Origin: Oscillospiraceae bacterium
GTDB lineage: Bacteria; Bacillota; Clostridia; Oscillospirales; Ruminococcaceae
Assembly (NCBI GenBank): GCA_017483405.1
Contig: JAFUWP010000272.1
Coordinates: forward strand, 1-22,732
Direction: 5' to 3'
DNA length: 22,732 bases
Both the position numbers and the translations under genes were made by a program. The notes beneath the pieces were generated by a model, which did no database searches, had not been told where the DNA came from, and saw only the letters and a program-made list of their open reading frames with translations. The stretch's first letter is position 1, and every line of letters begins with the position of its first letter. This document shows positions 1-7,568 of the stretch, one piece after another.

Positions 1-200
1 ACAGCGGCTGGAGAAGTATCCGTCCTGTTGTCGATACCGAAAAATGCATCGGATGTATGCAGTGTTATTTATACTGCCCTGACGGCGTTATCTCGATTCA
101 GGAGAATAAAGCCGTGATAGATTATGATTTCTGCAAAGGGTGCGGAATCTGCTCGAAAATCTGCAAACCCAGCGCAATCGGAATGGAGCGTGAACGATAA
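1..200 (+). CDS. porD: 2-oxoacid:ferredoxin oxidoreductase, delta (ferredoxin-like) subunit, 3' part
   Basis: Only the last 65 codons are in the window (frame starting at base 3, TAA at 198-200). The translation has two complete 4Fe-4S motifs: CIGCMQCYLYCP and CKGCGICSKICKP, each CX2CX2CX3C. This is the pattern of the small delta subunit that carries electrons from the thiamine-pyrophosphate centre of the enzyme to free ferredoxin. Its stop overlaps the start of the alpha subunit by one base (TAATG), so the two are translationally coupled. In four-subunit enzymes the usual order is gamma-delta-alpha-beta, so a gamma subunit probably lies just upstream, or is fused to this one; neither can be checked here. 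The function is well supported; the choice of pyruvate as substrate is not proven by this subunit. Confidence 0.9.
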   Translation, partial: SGWRSIRPVVDTEKCIGCMQCYLYCPDGVISIQENKAVIDYDFCKGCGICSKICKPSAIGMERER

Positions 201-1369
201 TGGAAAAATTCTTGTCTGGTGATGAAGCCTTCGCAGAAGGCATCCGGTTAGCCTGTCCGGATGTGATTTCGGCTTATCCGATTACGCCGCAGACCATTGT
301 TGTCGAAAAGCTTTCCGAAATGGTGGAAGATGGCAGTCTCGATGCGGAATTCATTCATGTAGAATCCGAGCATTCGGCCTTATCCTGTGCGATGGGCGCA
401 AGTGCCGCAGGAGTCAGAGCTTTTACAGCGACATCCTCGCAAGGCCTGTTATATATGGCAGAATGTCTCTATTATGCATCCGGCGGAAGATTCCCCATCG
501 TGATGATGAATGCTAACCGCTCGACCGCTCTGCCGTGGAATATCTACGGCGACCAGAGAGACAGCTTATCTCAGCTCGATTCCGGATGGATTCAGGCTTA
601 TGCTGAAAATGCGCAGGAAAGTCTTGACCTTGCTTTAATGAGCTACTATATCGCGGAGCATAAAACCGTTTCGACTCCGTTCATGGTGAATCTGGATGGT
701 TTTATTCTGACACATACTTATGAACAGGTGGACGTTCCGACTCCGGAACAGGCTAAGAACTTTCTTCCGCCTTACGAAACGGAAAATAAGCTCGATTTGG
801 AAAATCCGAAAAATATGGCATTTTCCGCAGGGCCTGATACAAATTATATCTTCAAATATAAGGAACATGCGGCAATGTTCCGCGCGATTCCGGTTATCAA
901 AGAAGCCGAACAGAAATTCGCTGAAATCTTCGGCAGACAATATTCCGGCCTGATTGATGCCTACAAAGCAGAGGATGCAGAATATATCCTGATTACACTC
1001 GGAAGTATTGCCGGACTCTGCCGCGAAATCACCGATAAACTCCGCGAAGATGGCATTAAAGCCGGAGTCATCAGAATCCGTTACATGCGCCCGTTTCCGG
1101 CCGAAGAAATCACAAAGGCCGTATCTCATGCGAAAGCTGTCGCTGTTCTGGAAAAGGATATTTCCTTCGGTAACGAAGGAACAGTTTTCACAAATATCTG
1201 TTCCGCGTTGCAGGGTGCAGGGCTGACTGTTCCGGCCTATAACTTTATCGGCGGACTCGGCGGACGGAATATCTCCCATCAGAATATTATTGAAATTTTT
1301 GAAAAAATCCAGTCCGGTACGGCAAACCGTGTCAACTTTATCGGAATCGAGGAAGGTGAGAACTCATGA
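200..1369 (+). CDS. porA: 2-oxoacid (probably pyruvate):ferredoxin oxidoreductase, alpha subunit
   Basis: 389 aa. The alpha subunit of the ferredoxin-dependent oxidoreductase that decarboxylates a 2-oxoacid to acyl-CoA, CO2 and reduced ferredoxin in the cytoplasm. Visible landmarks: YPITPQT at residues 26-32 (family YPITPST-type motif), HVESEHSA near 53-60, GASAAGVRAFTATSSQGL at 66-83 (pyrimidine-domain glutamate and glycine-rich region), GDQRDSL at 117-123, and a second domain with LITLGS and IRIRYMRPFP towards the C-terminus. Length is normal for a separate alpha chain. The start overlaps the delta-subunit stop by 1 base, and the end overlaps the beta start by 4 bases (ATGA), so delta, alpha and beta are one translational unit. 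Pyruvate is the commonest substrate of this arrangement; a branched-chain or aryl 2-oxoacid specificity is possible given the aminotransferase downstream. Confidence 0.9.
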   Translation: MEKFLSGDEAFAEGIRLACPDVISAYPITPQTIVVEKLSEMVEDGSLDAEFIHVESEHSALSCAMGASAAGVRAFTATSSQGLLYMAECLYYASGGRFPIVMMNANRSTALPWNIYGDQRDSLSQLDSGWIQAYAENAQESLDLALMSYYIAEHKTVSTPFMVNLDGFILTHTYEQVDVPTPEQAKNFLPPYETENKLDLENPKNMAFSAGPDTNYIFKYKEHAAMFRAIPVIKEAEQKFAEIFGRQYSGLIDAYKAEDAEYILITLGSIAGLCREITDKLREDGIKAGVIRIRYMRPFPAEEITKAVSHAKAVAVLEKDISFGNEGTVFTNICSALQGAGLTVPAYNFIGGLGGRNISHQNIIEIFEKIQSGTANRVNFIGIEEGENS

Positions 1370-2253
1370 GCGTATCAGCAAAAACTCTTGATAAAAATGA
1401 ATATTTCTACGGTCACAAGGCCTGCGCCGGATGCGGAGGAAGTCTCGCCGTCCGGAACGTCCTGAAAGTCCTCGGAAAAAATGCAGTCGCCGTTCTTCCT
1501 GCCGGATGTATGTCAGCAGTAGGATTCAATTTTCCGCAGTTATGCTTTGCGAATAATGCGATTATCTCGACATTCGCCGGAACAGCCTCCATGCTGACAG
1601 GTATCGAAGCCGGATTTCGCCGGAGAGGCATCAAAGATTTCACGGCAGTCGGATTCGCCGGTGACGGCGGAACAGCAGACATCGGAATTCAGGCACTTTC
1701 CGGTGCTATCGACAGAAATGATAATATTATCTATATCTGTTATGATAACGAAGCCTACATGAATACCGGTATTCAGAAATCCGGACTGACACCGTTCGGC
1801 GCAAAGACAACGACCACTCCGGCCGGAAGTAACATTCACGGCAATATCCGTCCGAAAAAGAACATGTTCGAGATTGTTGCCGCTCATGATATTCCTTATG
1901 CGGCAACGGCAACAGTCGGCTATATGAACGACTTCCTGAACAAAGTCGAAAAGGCATCGAAAATTCAGGGGACAAAATACATTCATGTGATTGCGCCCTG
2001 TCCGACAGGATGGGGAATTCCGGTCAGTGATACCGTGGATGCCGCCCGCGAAATTGTCGACTGCGGTTTATGGTATCTTGCCGAATATGAAAATCATGAA
2101 TTCAAACTCAGCCGCGACCCGAAGACATTCACAAGCGTTGAGGACTATCTCAGAAAACAAGCCAGATTCAAGCATCTGACAGATGAAGATATTAAAATCA
2201 TCACCGATTCCAGAGATAAAAAATGGGAATTTATCAGAAAGAACTGGAATTAA
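1366..2253 (+). CDS. porB: 2-oxoacid (probably pyruvate):ferredoxin oxidoreductase, beta subunit (TPP-binding)
   Basis: 295 aa. The subunit that holds thiamine pyrophosphate and a proximal 4Fe-4S cluster. The TPP/Mg motif is clear: GDGG at residues 99-102, followed by the IGIQALSGAIDRNDN helix and CYDNEAYMNTG at 125-135. Cysteines C20, C23 (CAGCGG), C48 (LPAGCMS) and C212 (APCPTGW) match the four cluster ligands of the family. The start ATG lies in the 4-base overlap with the alpha subunit. With alpha and delta it forms the working complex that links 2-oxoacid oxidation to ferredoxin reduction and thus, in fermenting anaerobes, to hydrogen production or Rnf-type reactions. The aminotransferase follows after 26 bases with its own ribosome site, so the operon continues. 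Confidence 0.92.
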   Translation: MSVSAKTLDKNEYFYGHKACAGCGGSLAVRNVLKVLGKNAVAVLPAGCMSAVGFNFPQLCFANNAIISTFAGTASMLTGIEAGFRRRGIKDFTAVGFAGDGGTADIGIQALSGAIDRNDNIIYICYDNEAYMNTGIQKSGLTPFGAKTTTTPAGSNIHGNIRPKKNMFEIVAAHDIPYAATATVGYMNDFLNKVEKASKIQGTKYIHVIAPCPTGWGIPVSDTVDAAREIVDCGLWYLAEYENHEFKLSRDPKTFTSVEDYLRKQARFKHLTDEDIKIITDSRDKKWEFIRKNWN

Positions 2254-2279
2254 TTTAAATCAGAAAGAGGTTATCTATC

Positions 2280-3449
2280 ATGCCCAGTTTATCACAGAGA
2301 ACAGCAGGCTTTACAGATTCCGTTATCCGGAGGATGACGAGAATTTCCAATCAGTACGGAGCAGTGAATTTATCACAGGGCTTTCCGGATTTTGAACCGC
2401 CCAAGGAAATTCTGAATCGTCTTGCCGAAGTCACAAAAGAAGATTTTCATCAGTATTCGATTACATGGGGTGCGCAGAATTTCCGCGAAGCTCTTGCACG
2501 GAAACATGAACATTTTTCCGGCCAGAAAATCGACCCGAATTCCGAAATTGTCGTGACATGCGGCAGTACAGAAGCCATGATGGCCGCTATGCTCAGTGTA
2601 ACAAATGCCGGAGATAAAGTCATTGTCTTTTCGCCGTTCTATGAGAATTACGGAGCAGATACTATCTTATCCAATGCCGAGCCGATTTATGTACCCCTGA
2701 TTCCGCCGGAATTCAAGTTCAATCCGGATGTGCTCGAAGATGCATTCAAACAGCATCCGAAAGCAATTATCGTCTGCAATCCGTCCAACCCGTGCGGTAA
2801 GGTGTTCACCCGTGAGGAACTGACTATTATCGCAGATTTGGCGAAAAAATATGATACTTTCGTGATTACGGATGAAGTCTATGAACATATTCTCTATAAG
2901 CCTCATGAGCATGTTTATATGTCCACTCTGCCGGATATGAAAGAAAGAACGATTCTCTGCAATTCCCTGTCGAAAACTTATTCTATTACAGGATGGCGTT
3001 TAGGCTATGTTGTGGCATCGCCTGAAATTATTGATACCGTCAAGAAAGTACATGATTTCCTGACAGTCGGCGCGGCCGCACCCTTACAGGAAGCCGCCGT
3101 CACCGGCCTGAACTTCGGTGATGAATATTATCTCGACTTACAGCAGAAATATACCGAAAAGCGTGATTTGTTCCTGAAGGGTCTGGATACACTGAAAATT
3201 TCGCATACCGTTCCGGAGGGGGCATATTACATTCTGCTGGATATTTCAGAATTTGGCTATGATGATGACCTCAGATTCTGCGAAGATTTAGCCCGTCTGG
3301 TAGGTGTGGGGGCTGTTCCTGGGTCGAGTTTCTTCAAAGAACCGGAAAACAGATATATCCGTTTCCATTTCGCCAAGAAAGAAGATACTCTCAATGAAGC
3401 CCTCAACCGTCTGAATGACATCAGAAAGAAGATGCCTTATCATGTATGA
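2280..3449 (+). CDS. PLP-dependent class I/II aminotransferase
   Basis: 389 aa, fold type I aminotransferase. Seen: NLSQGFPDFEPP at 30-41 (substrate-binding N-terminal stretch), NPSNPCGKV at 167-175, ITDEVYEHI at 196-204 with D198 and Y201 contacting the cofactor, the Schiff-base lysine K232 in SLSKTYSITGWRLGY, R240, and a C-terminal YIRFHFAK carrying the carboxylate-binding arginine. The overall pattern is closest to the group with kynurenine/methionine/aromatic aminotransferases and the aspartate aminotransferase family Ib-Ig; the exact amino acid cannot be read from sequence. An AGAAAGAGG ribosome site lies 9 bases before the ATG. Sitting directly behind a 2-oxoacid oxidoreductase, it may supply the 2-oxoacid from an amino acid, or aminate a 2-oxoacid made in the reverse direction. 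Confidence 0.88.
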   Translation: MPSLSQRTAGFTDSVIRRMTRISNQYGAVNLSQGFPDFEPPKEILNRLAEVTKEDFHQYSITWGAQNFREALARKHEHFSGQKIDPNSEIVVTCGSTEAMMAAMLSVTNAGDKVIVFSPFYENYGADTILSNAEPIYVPLIPPEFKFNPDVLEDAFKQHPKAIIVCNPSNPCGKVFTREELTIIADLAKKYDTFVITDEVYEHILYKPHEHVYMSTLPDMKERTILCNSLSKTYSITGWRLGYVVASPEIIDTVKKVHDFLTVGAAAPLQEAAVTGLNFGDEYYLDLQQKYTEKRDLFLKGLDTLKISHTVPEGAYYILLDISEFGYDDDLRFCEDLARLVGVGAVPGSSFFKEPENRYIRFHFAKKEDTLNEALNRLNDIRKKMPYHV

Positions 3450-4281
3450 TGATATTATCCCCGTGATAGATGCGCATTGTCATATCTTTCCGGATAAAAT
3501 TGCAGAAAAATCAAAAGATTCTGTAAGGGATTTCTATGAACTGCCGATGTATACTTCCGGAACAGTCGCGCATCTACAGGCCGAACGGAATCAGATAATT
3601 GAAATTCATCATCAGAAATATCAGATAGTGAAACAATTAATCTGTTCGCCGGCGGTTGTGCCGAAACAGACAAACAGTATTAATACTTTCATATCCGAAA
3701 CCGTGAATACAGATTCCGGTTTTGTCGGATTCGGAACGATTCATCCGGAGAATGAAAATTTTCAGGAGATTCTTTCCGGATTTCGGGAGAAAAATCTCAT
3801 CGGCCTGAAAGTCCATTCTGATTTTCAGCAGTTCAATATTGATGAGCCAAAGATGTATCCTGTCTATCACGAGACGGCGCGCCTGCGGATGCCGGTGCTG
3901 TTCCACATGGGAGATAAAAAGCTCGATTATTCGCATCCCAGAAGATTACAGAGACTTCTCGATGATGTGCCGAATCTGACAGCAGTTGCCGCGCATACAG
4001 GAGGCTATTCCCACTGGCAGGAGGCTTACGAAGTCTTAGAGCCTTCCGAAAGATTATATTTTGATATTTCCAGCACTCTGCAATTTATCGACCGCGATTT
4101 ACTTCTGAAATTTATCCGGAAATTCGGCGAAAGTCAATTCTTTTTCGGAAGTGATTTCCCGATGTGGAATCCGGCAGAAGAACTCCGTACTCTGATAGAT
4201 TTCAACTATCCGGAAGATTTGCTTTATAAACTTATCTTTCAGAATTATACAGAATTTCTTGAAAATTACAGTCCCGTCTGA
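3442..4281 (+). CDS. Amidohydrolase-2 family metal-dependent hydrolase
   Basis: 279 aa TIM-barrel hydrolase of the COG2159 (amidohydrolase 2) type. Metal-site residues are in the expected order: H12 and H14 in DAHCHIF, GLKVH at 121-125, H155 in LFHMGD, H185 in AAHTGG, and D238 in FGSDFP. Substrates in this family range from hydrolysis to non-oxidative decarboxylation, so none is assigned. I chose the ATG at 3442, eight bases inside the aminotransferase stop; an upstream in-frame ATG at 3415 would give a 35-base overlap and nine residues (MTSERRCLI) unlike a family N-terminus, whereas YDDIIPVIDAHCH is typical. It is the last gene of the operon, with a terminator whose stem covers its stop codon. 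A role in degrading an amino-acid-derived compound is an inference from context. Confidence 0.85.
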   Translation: MYDDIIPVIDAHCHIFPDKIAEKSKDSVRDFYELPMYTSGTVAHLQAERNQIIEIHHQKYQIVKQLICSPAVVPKQTNSINTFISETVNTDSGFVGFGTIHPENENFQEILSGFREKNLIGLKVHSDFQQFNIDEPKMYPVYHETARLRMPVLFHMGDKKLDYSHPRRLQRLLDDVPNLTAVAAHTGGYSHWQEAYEVLEPSERLYFDISSTLQFIDRDLLLKFIRKFGESQFFFGSDFPMWNPAEELRTLIDFNYPEDLLYKLIFQNYTEFLENYSPV

Positions 4282-4298
4282 CGGGGCTGTTCTTTTTT
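4269..4298 (+). terminator. Intrinsic terminator of the por-aminotransferase-amidohydrolase operon
   Basis: A 9-bp stem (CAGTCCCGT / ACGGGGCTG with one G-T pair) and a CTG loop, followed by a T-rich tract. The stem includes the TGA stop of the amidohydrolase. Confidence 0.85.
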
Positions 4299-4317
4299 CG
4301 GAAATTTCAAATCCGGC

Positions 4318-4346
4318 TTGCAAAAAAGTATCTTTTGTGATATAAT
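4318..4346 (+). promoter_or_regulatory. Promoter for the hydrolase-DUF1275 operon
   Basis: TTGCAA at 4318-4323, a 17-base spacer, and TATAAT at 4341-4346 preceded by TGA (extended -10). It starts 20 bases after the preceding terminator and 32 bases before the coding start, so it fits a primary sigma-A-type promoter. Confidence 0.8.
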
Positions 4347-4377
4347 AAGACATAATACTATTTTTATGAGGTGATGA

Positions 4378-5334
4378 ATGATGCCATCTTTCAAGGGCAG
4401 ACTGTGCAGAGCGTATATGCGCAAAACCAGTAATTTCAATATCTATTATACAGACGATGTTGTCGCAAAGATGAACAGGATTTCCGATAAGCTCCATAAC
4501 GAAGACTATCCCGAAGGTTTCGAGTTCCATAAGGAACAGACTCCGAACGGCACAAAATATGAACGTCTTTCCAGACAGAATGTCGCCAGAAACGGCAGAC
4601 TGATTCTCTATTTCCACGGCGGTGCGTATATCGCCAAACTGTTCGGATATTACAGGGATTTTGCAGAAGATTTCTATTATCAGGCCGGTGAAGCGGAAAC
4701 TATCTTTCTGGATTACAAAACCGCGCCGGAATATCAGTATCCCACTCAGCTGAATGAAGCACTCGATTTATGGCATGACCTGACCACCCGTCAGGGCTAT
4801 CAGCCGGATGAAATCATTCTCGGAGGCGATTCCGCCGGCGCGAATCTTTTGCTTGCTATGATGCTCAAGCTCCGCGATGACGGCGAACAATTACCCCTCG
4901 GCGCGTTCTGTATCTCTGCATGGACGGATATGACAGGTTCTTCCAAATCTTTTCATGAAAATTACGGAAAAGATGTCGAGTTCGGTGATTTGAAGCATCC
5001 TGTCATGTCAAGACAGACAAAAGAATATCTTCTCGAAAGCGATATTTATAGTTTTATCGGCGATGCCGACAGAACAGACCCCTATATCTCCCCCGTATTC
5101 GGCGAGTATCATAACTTCCCCCCGATGATGTTTACAATCGGCGGTGATGAAATGCTCCTCGATGATACCCTCACGATTGTCGAAAAGCTTAAGAAAGAAA
5201 ATATTCCCGTATTATGCGAAATTCAGCCCGATATGTTCCATATCTATGCGACTCTCCGCGATATGATGCCCGAAAGTCAGCACAGCTGGAACAGAATTCT
5301 GAAATATATCAGAATCATGTATCACATTCAGTAA
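4378..5334 (+). CDS. Alpha/beta hydrolase, HSL/acetyl-esterase type
   Basis: 318 aa hydrolase of the Abhydrolase_3 (hormone-sensitive-lipase-like, GDXG) group. The oxyanion motif HGGAY is at residues 80-84, the nucleophile S152 is in GDSAG (150-154), the acid is probably D257 in GGDEM, and the histidine is H288 in PDMFHIY. It should hydrolyse small esters (for example acetyl or other short acyl groups) in the cytoplasm; no signal peptide or membrane segment is present. The start lies in GAGGTGATGAATGATG: the two adjacent ATGs at 4378 and 4381 are both possible, and spacing slightly favours the second. It has its own promoter and shares a transcript with the DUF1275 gene 9 bases downstream. 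In a fibre-degrading bacterium deacetylation of imported oligosaccharides is plausible but not shown. Confidence 0.87.
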   Translation: MMPSFKGRLCRAYMRKTSNFNIYYTDDVVAKMNRISDKLHNEDYPEGFEFHKEQTPNGTKYERLSRQNVARNGRLILYFHGGAYIAKLFGYYRDFAEDFYYQAGEAETIFLDYKTAPEYQYPTQLNEALDLWHDLTTRQGYQPDEIILGGDSAGANLLLAMMLKLRDDGEQLPLGAFCISAWTDMTGSSKSFHENYGKDVEFGDLKHPVMSRQTKEYLLESDIYSFIGDADRTDPYISPVFGEYHNFPPMMFTIGGDEMLLDDTLTIVEKLKKENIPVLCEIQPDMFHIYATLRDMMPESQHSWNRILKYIRIMYHIQ

Positions 5335-5343
5335 GGTGCTGAT

Positions 5344-6060
5344 ATGGAACAGAATTCTGAAAAGCAATATCTCGAATGCGAACGCTGGTGGACGCTCGCA
5401 TTCTTGATGTATGTCGGAGGATTTTTCGGCGGATATACCTATTCTGTCAGAGGGGGCATTTTCTGCAACGCGCAGACCGCGAATTTTGTACTTCTGGCAA
5501 TGGCACTCGGTTCAGGAGACTGGGCGCAGGCAAGATATTTATGCATCCCGATTACAGCGTATTTTCTGGGAGCAGTTGTCTCCGAAGCCGTTGCCGGAAC
5601 GCTCCGGAAACATCACCGCATCCGCTGGGATACTCTCCTGATTCTCATTGAAATGCTTGTTGTCCTGATACTGGGATTCATTCCGGATAGTGCGCCGTAT
5701 CAGATTTCGCAGATAGCCGTGAATTTTATCTGCTCGATGCAGTATAATACTTTCCGGCAGGCGGACGGCATCCCGATGGCGACAACCTTCTGCACGAATC
5801 ACGTCAGACAGACAGGAGTTTTCTTCACAAAGGGAATTCGGCATCATGACTGGGCGCATATCCGGAGAATGGGCTTTCATGCCGGAATGCTGGCATTATT
5901 CGTAGCCGGAGGGGTTACATCGACAATTACCTGTCATCATTTTTCTGGGAAAGGTGTCTGGTTTGCGCTGATTCCGCTGATGATTACATTTATCGACCTG
6001 CTTCACGCAGACCTCAGCACCGAAAAAGACCAGAAAGACAGAATTCCGAAAGGACATTAA
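5344..6060 (+). CDS. YoaK/DUF1275 family membrane protein
   Basis: 238 aa integral membrane protein. The segment GGYTYSVRGGIFCNAQTANFV near residues 28-48 is the family's N-terminal signature (YoaK has a similar GG..F.NAQTGN stretch), and a later TTFCTNHVRQTG matches the second conserved region. Hydrophobic stretches at roughly 45-58, 70-88, 98-113, 178-194 and 203-220 give five to six membrane segments; the charged tail STEKDQKDRIPKGH lies outside the membrane. The family is common in bacteria and has no established function. An AAGGTG ribosome site precedes the ATG and the gene follows the hydrolase by 9 bases, so they are co-transcribed. An inverted repeat (AATTCCGA/TCGGAATT, 6042-6073) covers its stop codon but lacks a T tract. 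Confidence 0.85.
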   Translation: MEQNSEKQYLECERWWTLAFLMYVGGFFGGYTYSVRGGIFCNAQTANFVLLAMALGSGDWAQARYLCIPITAYFLGAVVSEAVAGTLRKHHRIRWDTLLILIEMLVVLILGFIPDSAPYQISQIAVNFICSMQYNTFRQADGIPMATTFCTNHVRQTGVFFTKGIRHHDWAHIRRMGFHAGMLALFVAGGVTSTITCHHFSGKGVWFALIPLMITFIDLLHADLSTEKDQKDRIPKGH

Positions 6061-6091
6061 AAAAATCGGAATTTAACGGAGGACTGTTTTT

Positions 6092-6406
6092 ATGCAAACA
6101 ATAATTATTGTGCTTAATGCAGAGAAAATGTCAAACCCTGATTTAGATATTCGCTATACTTTGCCGGAACGTATTGAAGAATATACAAACAACCATGTAA
6201 AAGATAACGGTTACGATTACATTTCCGGCACAAAGTTAGGATTATGGCTTGAAACCGATAGTTCTGTGAACAATGTTGAAAAAATCATTCAGCTGATAAA
6301 TACAGAAAGATTTTTAGAAAATGATTTATCAAAAGTGGCTGAGATTTATATTTCAGATGAAGAATGTGCACCATTTGAAAATTGTCATAAAATATATCCT
6401 ATCTAA
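6092..6406 (+). CDS. Small hypothetical protein, AT-rich gene
   Basis: 104 aa, family not recognised. The start is supported by GGAGGA (6078-6083) eight bases before the ATG. The protein is acidic and soluble: it opens with a beta-strand-like TIIIVLN, then DLDIRYTLPERIEEYTNN, a glycine/tyrosine region (NGYDYISGTKLGLWLETDS), a helix (VNNVEKIIQLINTERFLENDL) and EIYISDEECAPFENC. This strand-helix pattern is compatible with a small immunity-like or regulatory fold, but that is a guess. Base composition is visibly richer in A and T than the flanking genes and codons such as TTA and AAA are frequent, hinting at separate origin. It lies 31 bases after the DUF1275 gene and ends at a shared convergent terminator. 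Confidence 0.75.
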   Translation: MQTIIIVLNAEKMSNPDLDIRYTLPERIEEYTNNHVKDNGYDYISGTKLGLWLETDSSVNNVEKIIQLINTERFLENDLSKVAEIYISDEECAPFENCHKIYPI

Positions 6407-6435
6407 CTATAAATTCTGATTTATCAAATATAAAA

Positions 6436-6468
6436 ATACAGTCCCCGTTTTCGGAGACTGTATTTTTT
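6436..6468 (+). terminator. Bidirectional terminator between the small gene and the ZIP transporter
   Basis: Stem ATACAGTCCCCG / CGGAGACTGTAT with one internal mismatch and a TTTT loop. It has a T run on the right (6463-6468) and an A-rich left flank, so it can end transcripts from both convergent genes. Confidence 0.8.
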
Positions 6469-7214
6469 CAGCCAAGTGCTACATCAAGAATCATCATGAC
6501 AGCGAACCCGAACGCAAAGGCGATAACGCCGAGATTGGAACGGCTTTCAACGGACATTTCCGGAATTAATTCCTTCACGACAACATAAATCATCGCACCG
6601 GCGGCGAAGCTCAGCATACAGGGCAGAACTGGAACTATCAGCCATGCCGCGAAAATCGTCAGAACGGCCGCCAGAGGCTCTACCGCGCCGGAAAGTACCC
6701 CCATCCAGAAAGAGTGATTCCGATTCATGCCGTCCGCTTTCAGGGGCATCGAGATGATAGCACCCTCCGGAAAGTTCTGAATCGCGATGCCGAGCGCGAG
6801 CACCAGAGCCGCCGCCGGCGTGATTTCCGAACCTCCGTAGAGTAATCCGGCATACACCGCCCCGACCGCCATCCCCTCCGGAATGTTGTGGAGCGTGACC
6901 GCGAGCATCATCATCCGGTTAGAACCGGATTTCTCGACGGGCAGGAATCTGTCCAGCAGAAGCAGAAAGCCGATTCCGACGAGGAATCCGCCTGCCGCCG
7001 GAAGAAATGCCAGTTTTCCAAGCGATTCGGAAGACTGTTCGAGGGCAGGAATTAGCAGACTCCAGATGCTTGCAGCCGTCATGATGCCCGCGGCAAAGCC
7101 CATCAGAAAGCGTTTCAGCTTTAAATTAAACTGATTCTTCATGAGGAAGACACAAGCCGAACCGAGAGACGTACCTAAGAAGGGAATCAGAATTCCCTTA
7201 CTGATTTCTATCAT
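6468..7214 (-). CDS. ZIP family metal (zinc/iron) transporter
   Basis: 248 aa polytopic membrane protein of the ZIP (ZupT-like) family, importing divalent metal such as Zn2+ or Fe2+. The two hallmark metal-site helices are present: HNIPEGMAVG at 109-118 (H109, N110, E113) and QNFPEGAIISMP at 146-157 (N147, E150), with E179 in the next helix. About eight hydrophobic segments can be counted; there is no long histidine-rich loop, as is common in bacterial members. Start ATG at 7214 follows AGAGGTGA on the minus strand at good spacing. The gene stands alone, with its own promoter and a palindromic operator at the transcription start, which suggests metal-controlled expression. The direction of transport and the exact metal are not determined by the sequence. 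Confidence 0.92.
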   Translation of the reverse strand: MIEISKGILIPFLGTSLGSACVFLMKNQFNLKLKRFLMGFAAGIMTAASIWSLLIPALEQSSESLGKLAFLPAAGGFLVGIGFLLLLDRFLPVEKSGSNRMMMLAVTLHNIPEGMAVGAVYAGLLYGGSEITPAAALVLALGIAIQNFPEGAIISMPLKADGMNRNHSFWMGVLSGAVEPLAAVLTIFAAWLIVPVLPCMLSFAAGAMIYVVVKELIPEMSVESRSNLGVIAFAFGFAVMMILDVALG

Positions 7215-7245
7215 AAAAAATCACCTCTTTACAGAATTTCTGATT

Positions 7246-7267
7246 TAAGTTAGCAATTGCTAACTTA
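7246..7267. promoter_or_regulatory. Perfect 22-bp palindrome, probable repressor operator of the ZIP gene
   Basis: The 22 bases read the same on both strands; the core is GTTAGCAATTGCTAAC. It lies about +4 to +25 relative to the predicted start of the ZIP transcript, where a bound repressor would block RNA polymerase. The GTTAGC half-sites resemble those of DtxR/IdeR-type metal regulators, but the regulator is not in the window and the match is by eye. Confidence 0.7.
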
Positions 7268-7277
7268 TTACAAATAT

Positions 7278-7307
7278 ATCATACTACATTTTTGCAGTAA
7301 TTGTCAA
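7278..7307 (-). promoter_or_regulatory. Promoter of the ZIP transporter gene
   Basis: On the minus strand TTGACA (7307-7302), an 18-base spacer, and TATGAT (7283-7278). Predicted start near 7271, immediately before the palindrome. Confidence 0.8.
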
Positions 7308-7498
7308 GAGCTGTTCTGAAATCTGTCAGAATCAGATAAATTTCCGCCGTCCGGTGCGGAATCCTTCGGATATTATGCTGAATTCCGGCCGCAGAAATCT
7401 GCTTATAGTTATTACATGACAGAAAGCTTGTTTCGGTGACAAACAATAATTATATACTTATCAGATAGGAATACTATGCTTGTTATAGATTTTACATA
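7308..7498. other. Non-coding stretch between divergent promoters
   Basis: No gene is supported here. The only structure I see is a small hairpin, TTCCGC/GCGGAA around 7346-7373, without a T tract. Short frames starting with ATG end within a few codons. Confidence 0.5.
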
Positions 7499-7528
7499 TT
7501 GGACATTATCAGAAAAATGTGATATAAT
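7499..7528 (+). promoter_or_regulatory. Promoter of the Cys-leader/methyltransferase transcript
   Basis: TTGGAC at 7499-7504, an 18-base spacer, then TGA-TATAAT with the -10 at 7523-7528 (extended -10). A start near 7535 leaves a leader of about 240 bases before the methyltransferase. Confidence 0.7.
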
Positions 7529-7568
7529 AAATCTAGAAATTGAAATTCCCGAAAGGAGCTGTTCTTTT

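Noticed and set aside
635..1279. 214-codon frame on the minus strand inside porA
   Set aside because: Shadow of a well-supported gene; Phe/Ile/Arg/Cys-rich translation with no ribosome site.
6042..6073. Inverted repeat over the DUF1275 stop as a terminator
   Set aside because: It has a 16-base loop and no T tract, and the next gene follows with its own ribosome site but no promoter, so read-through is expected.
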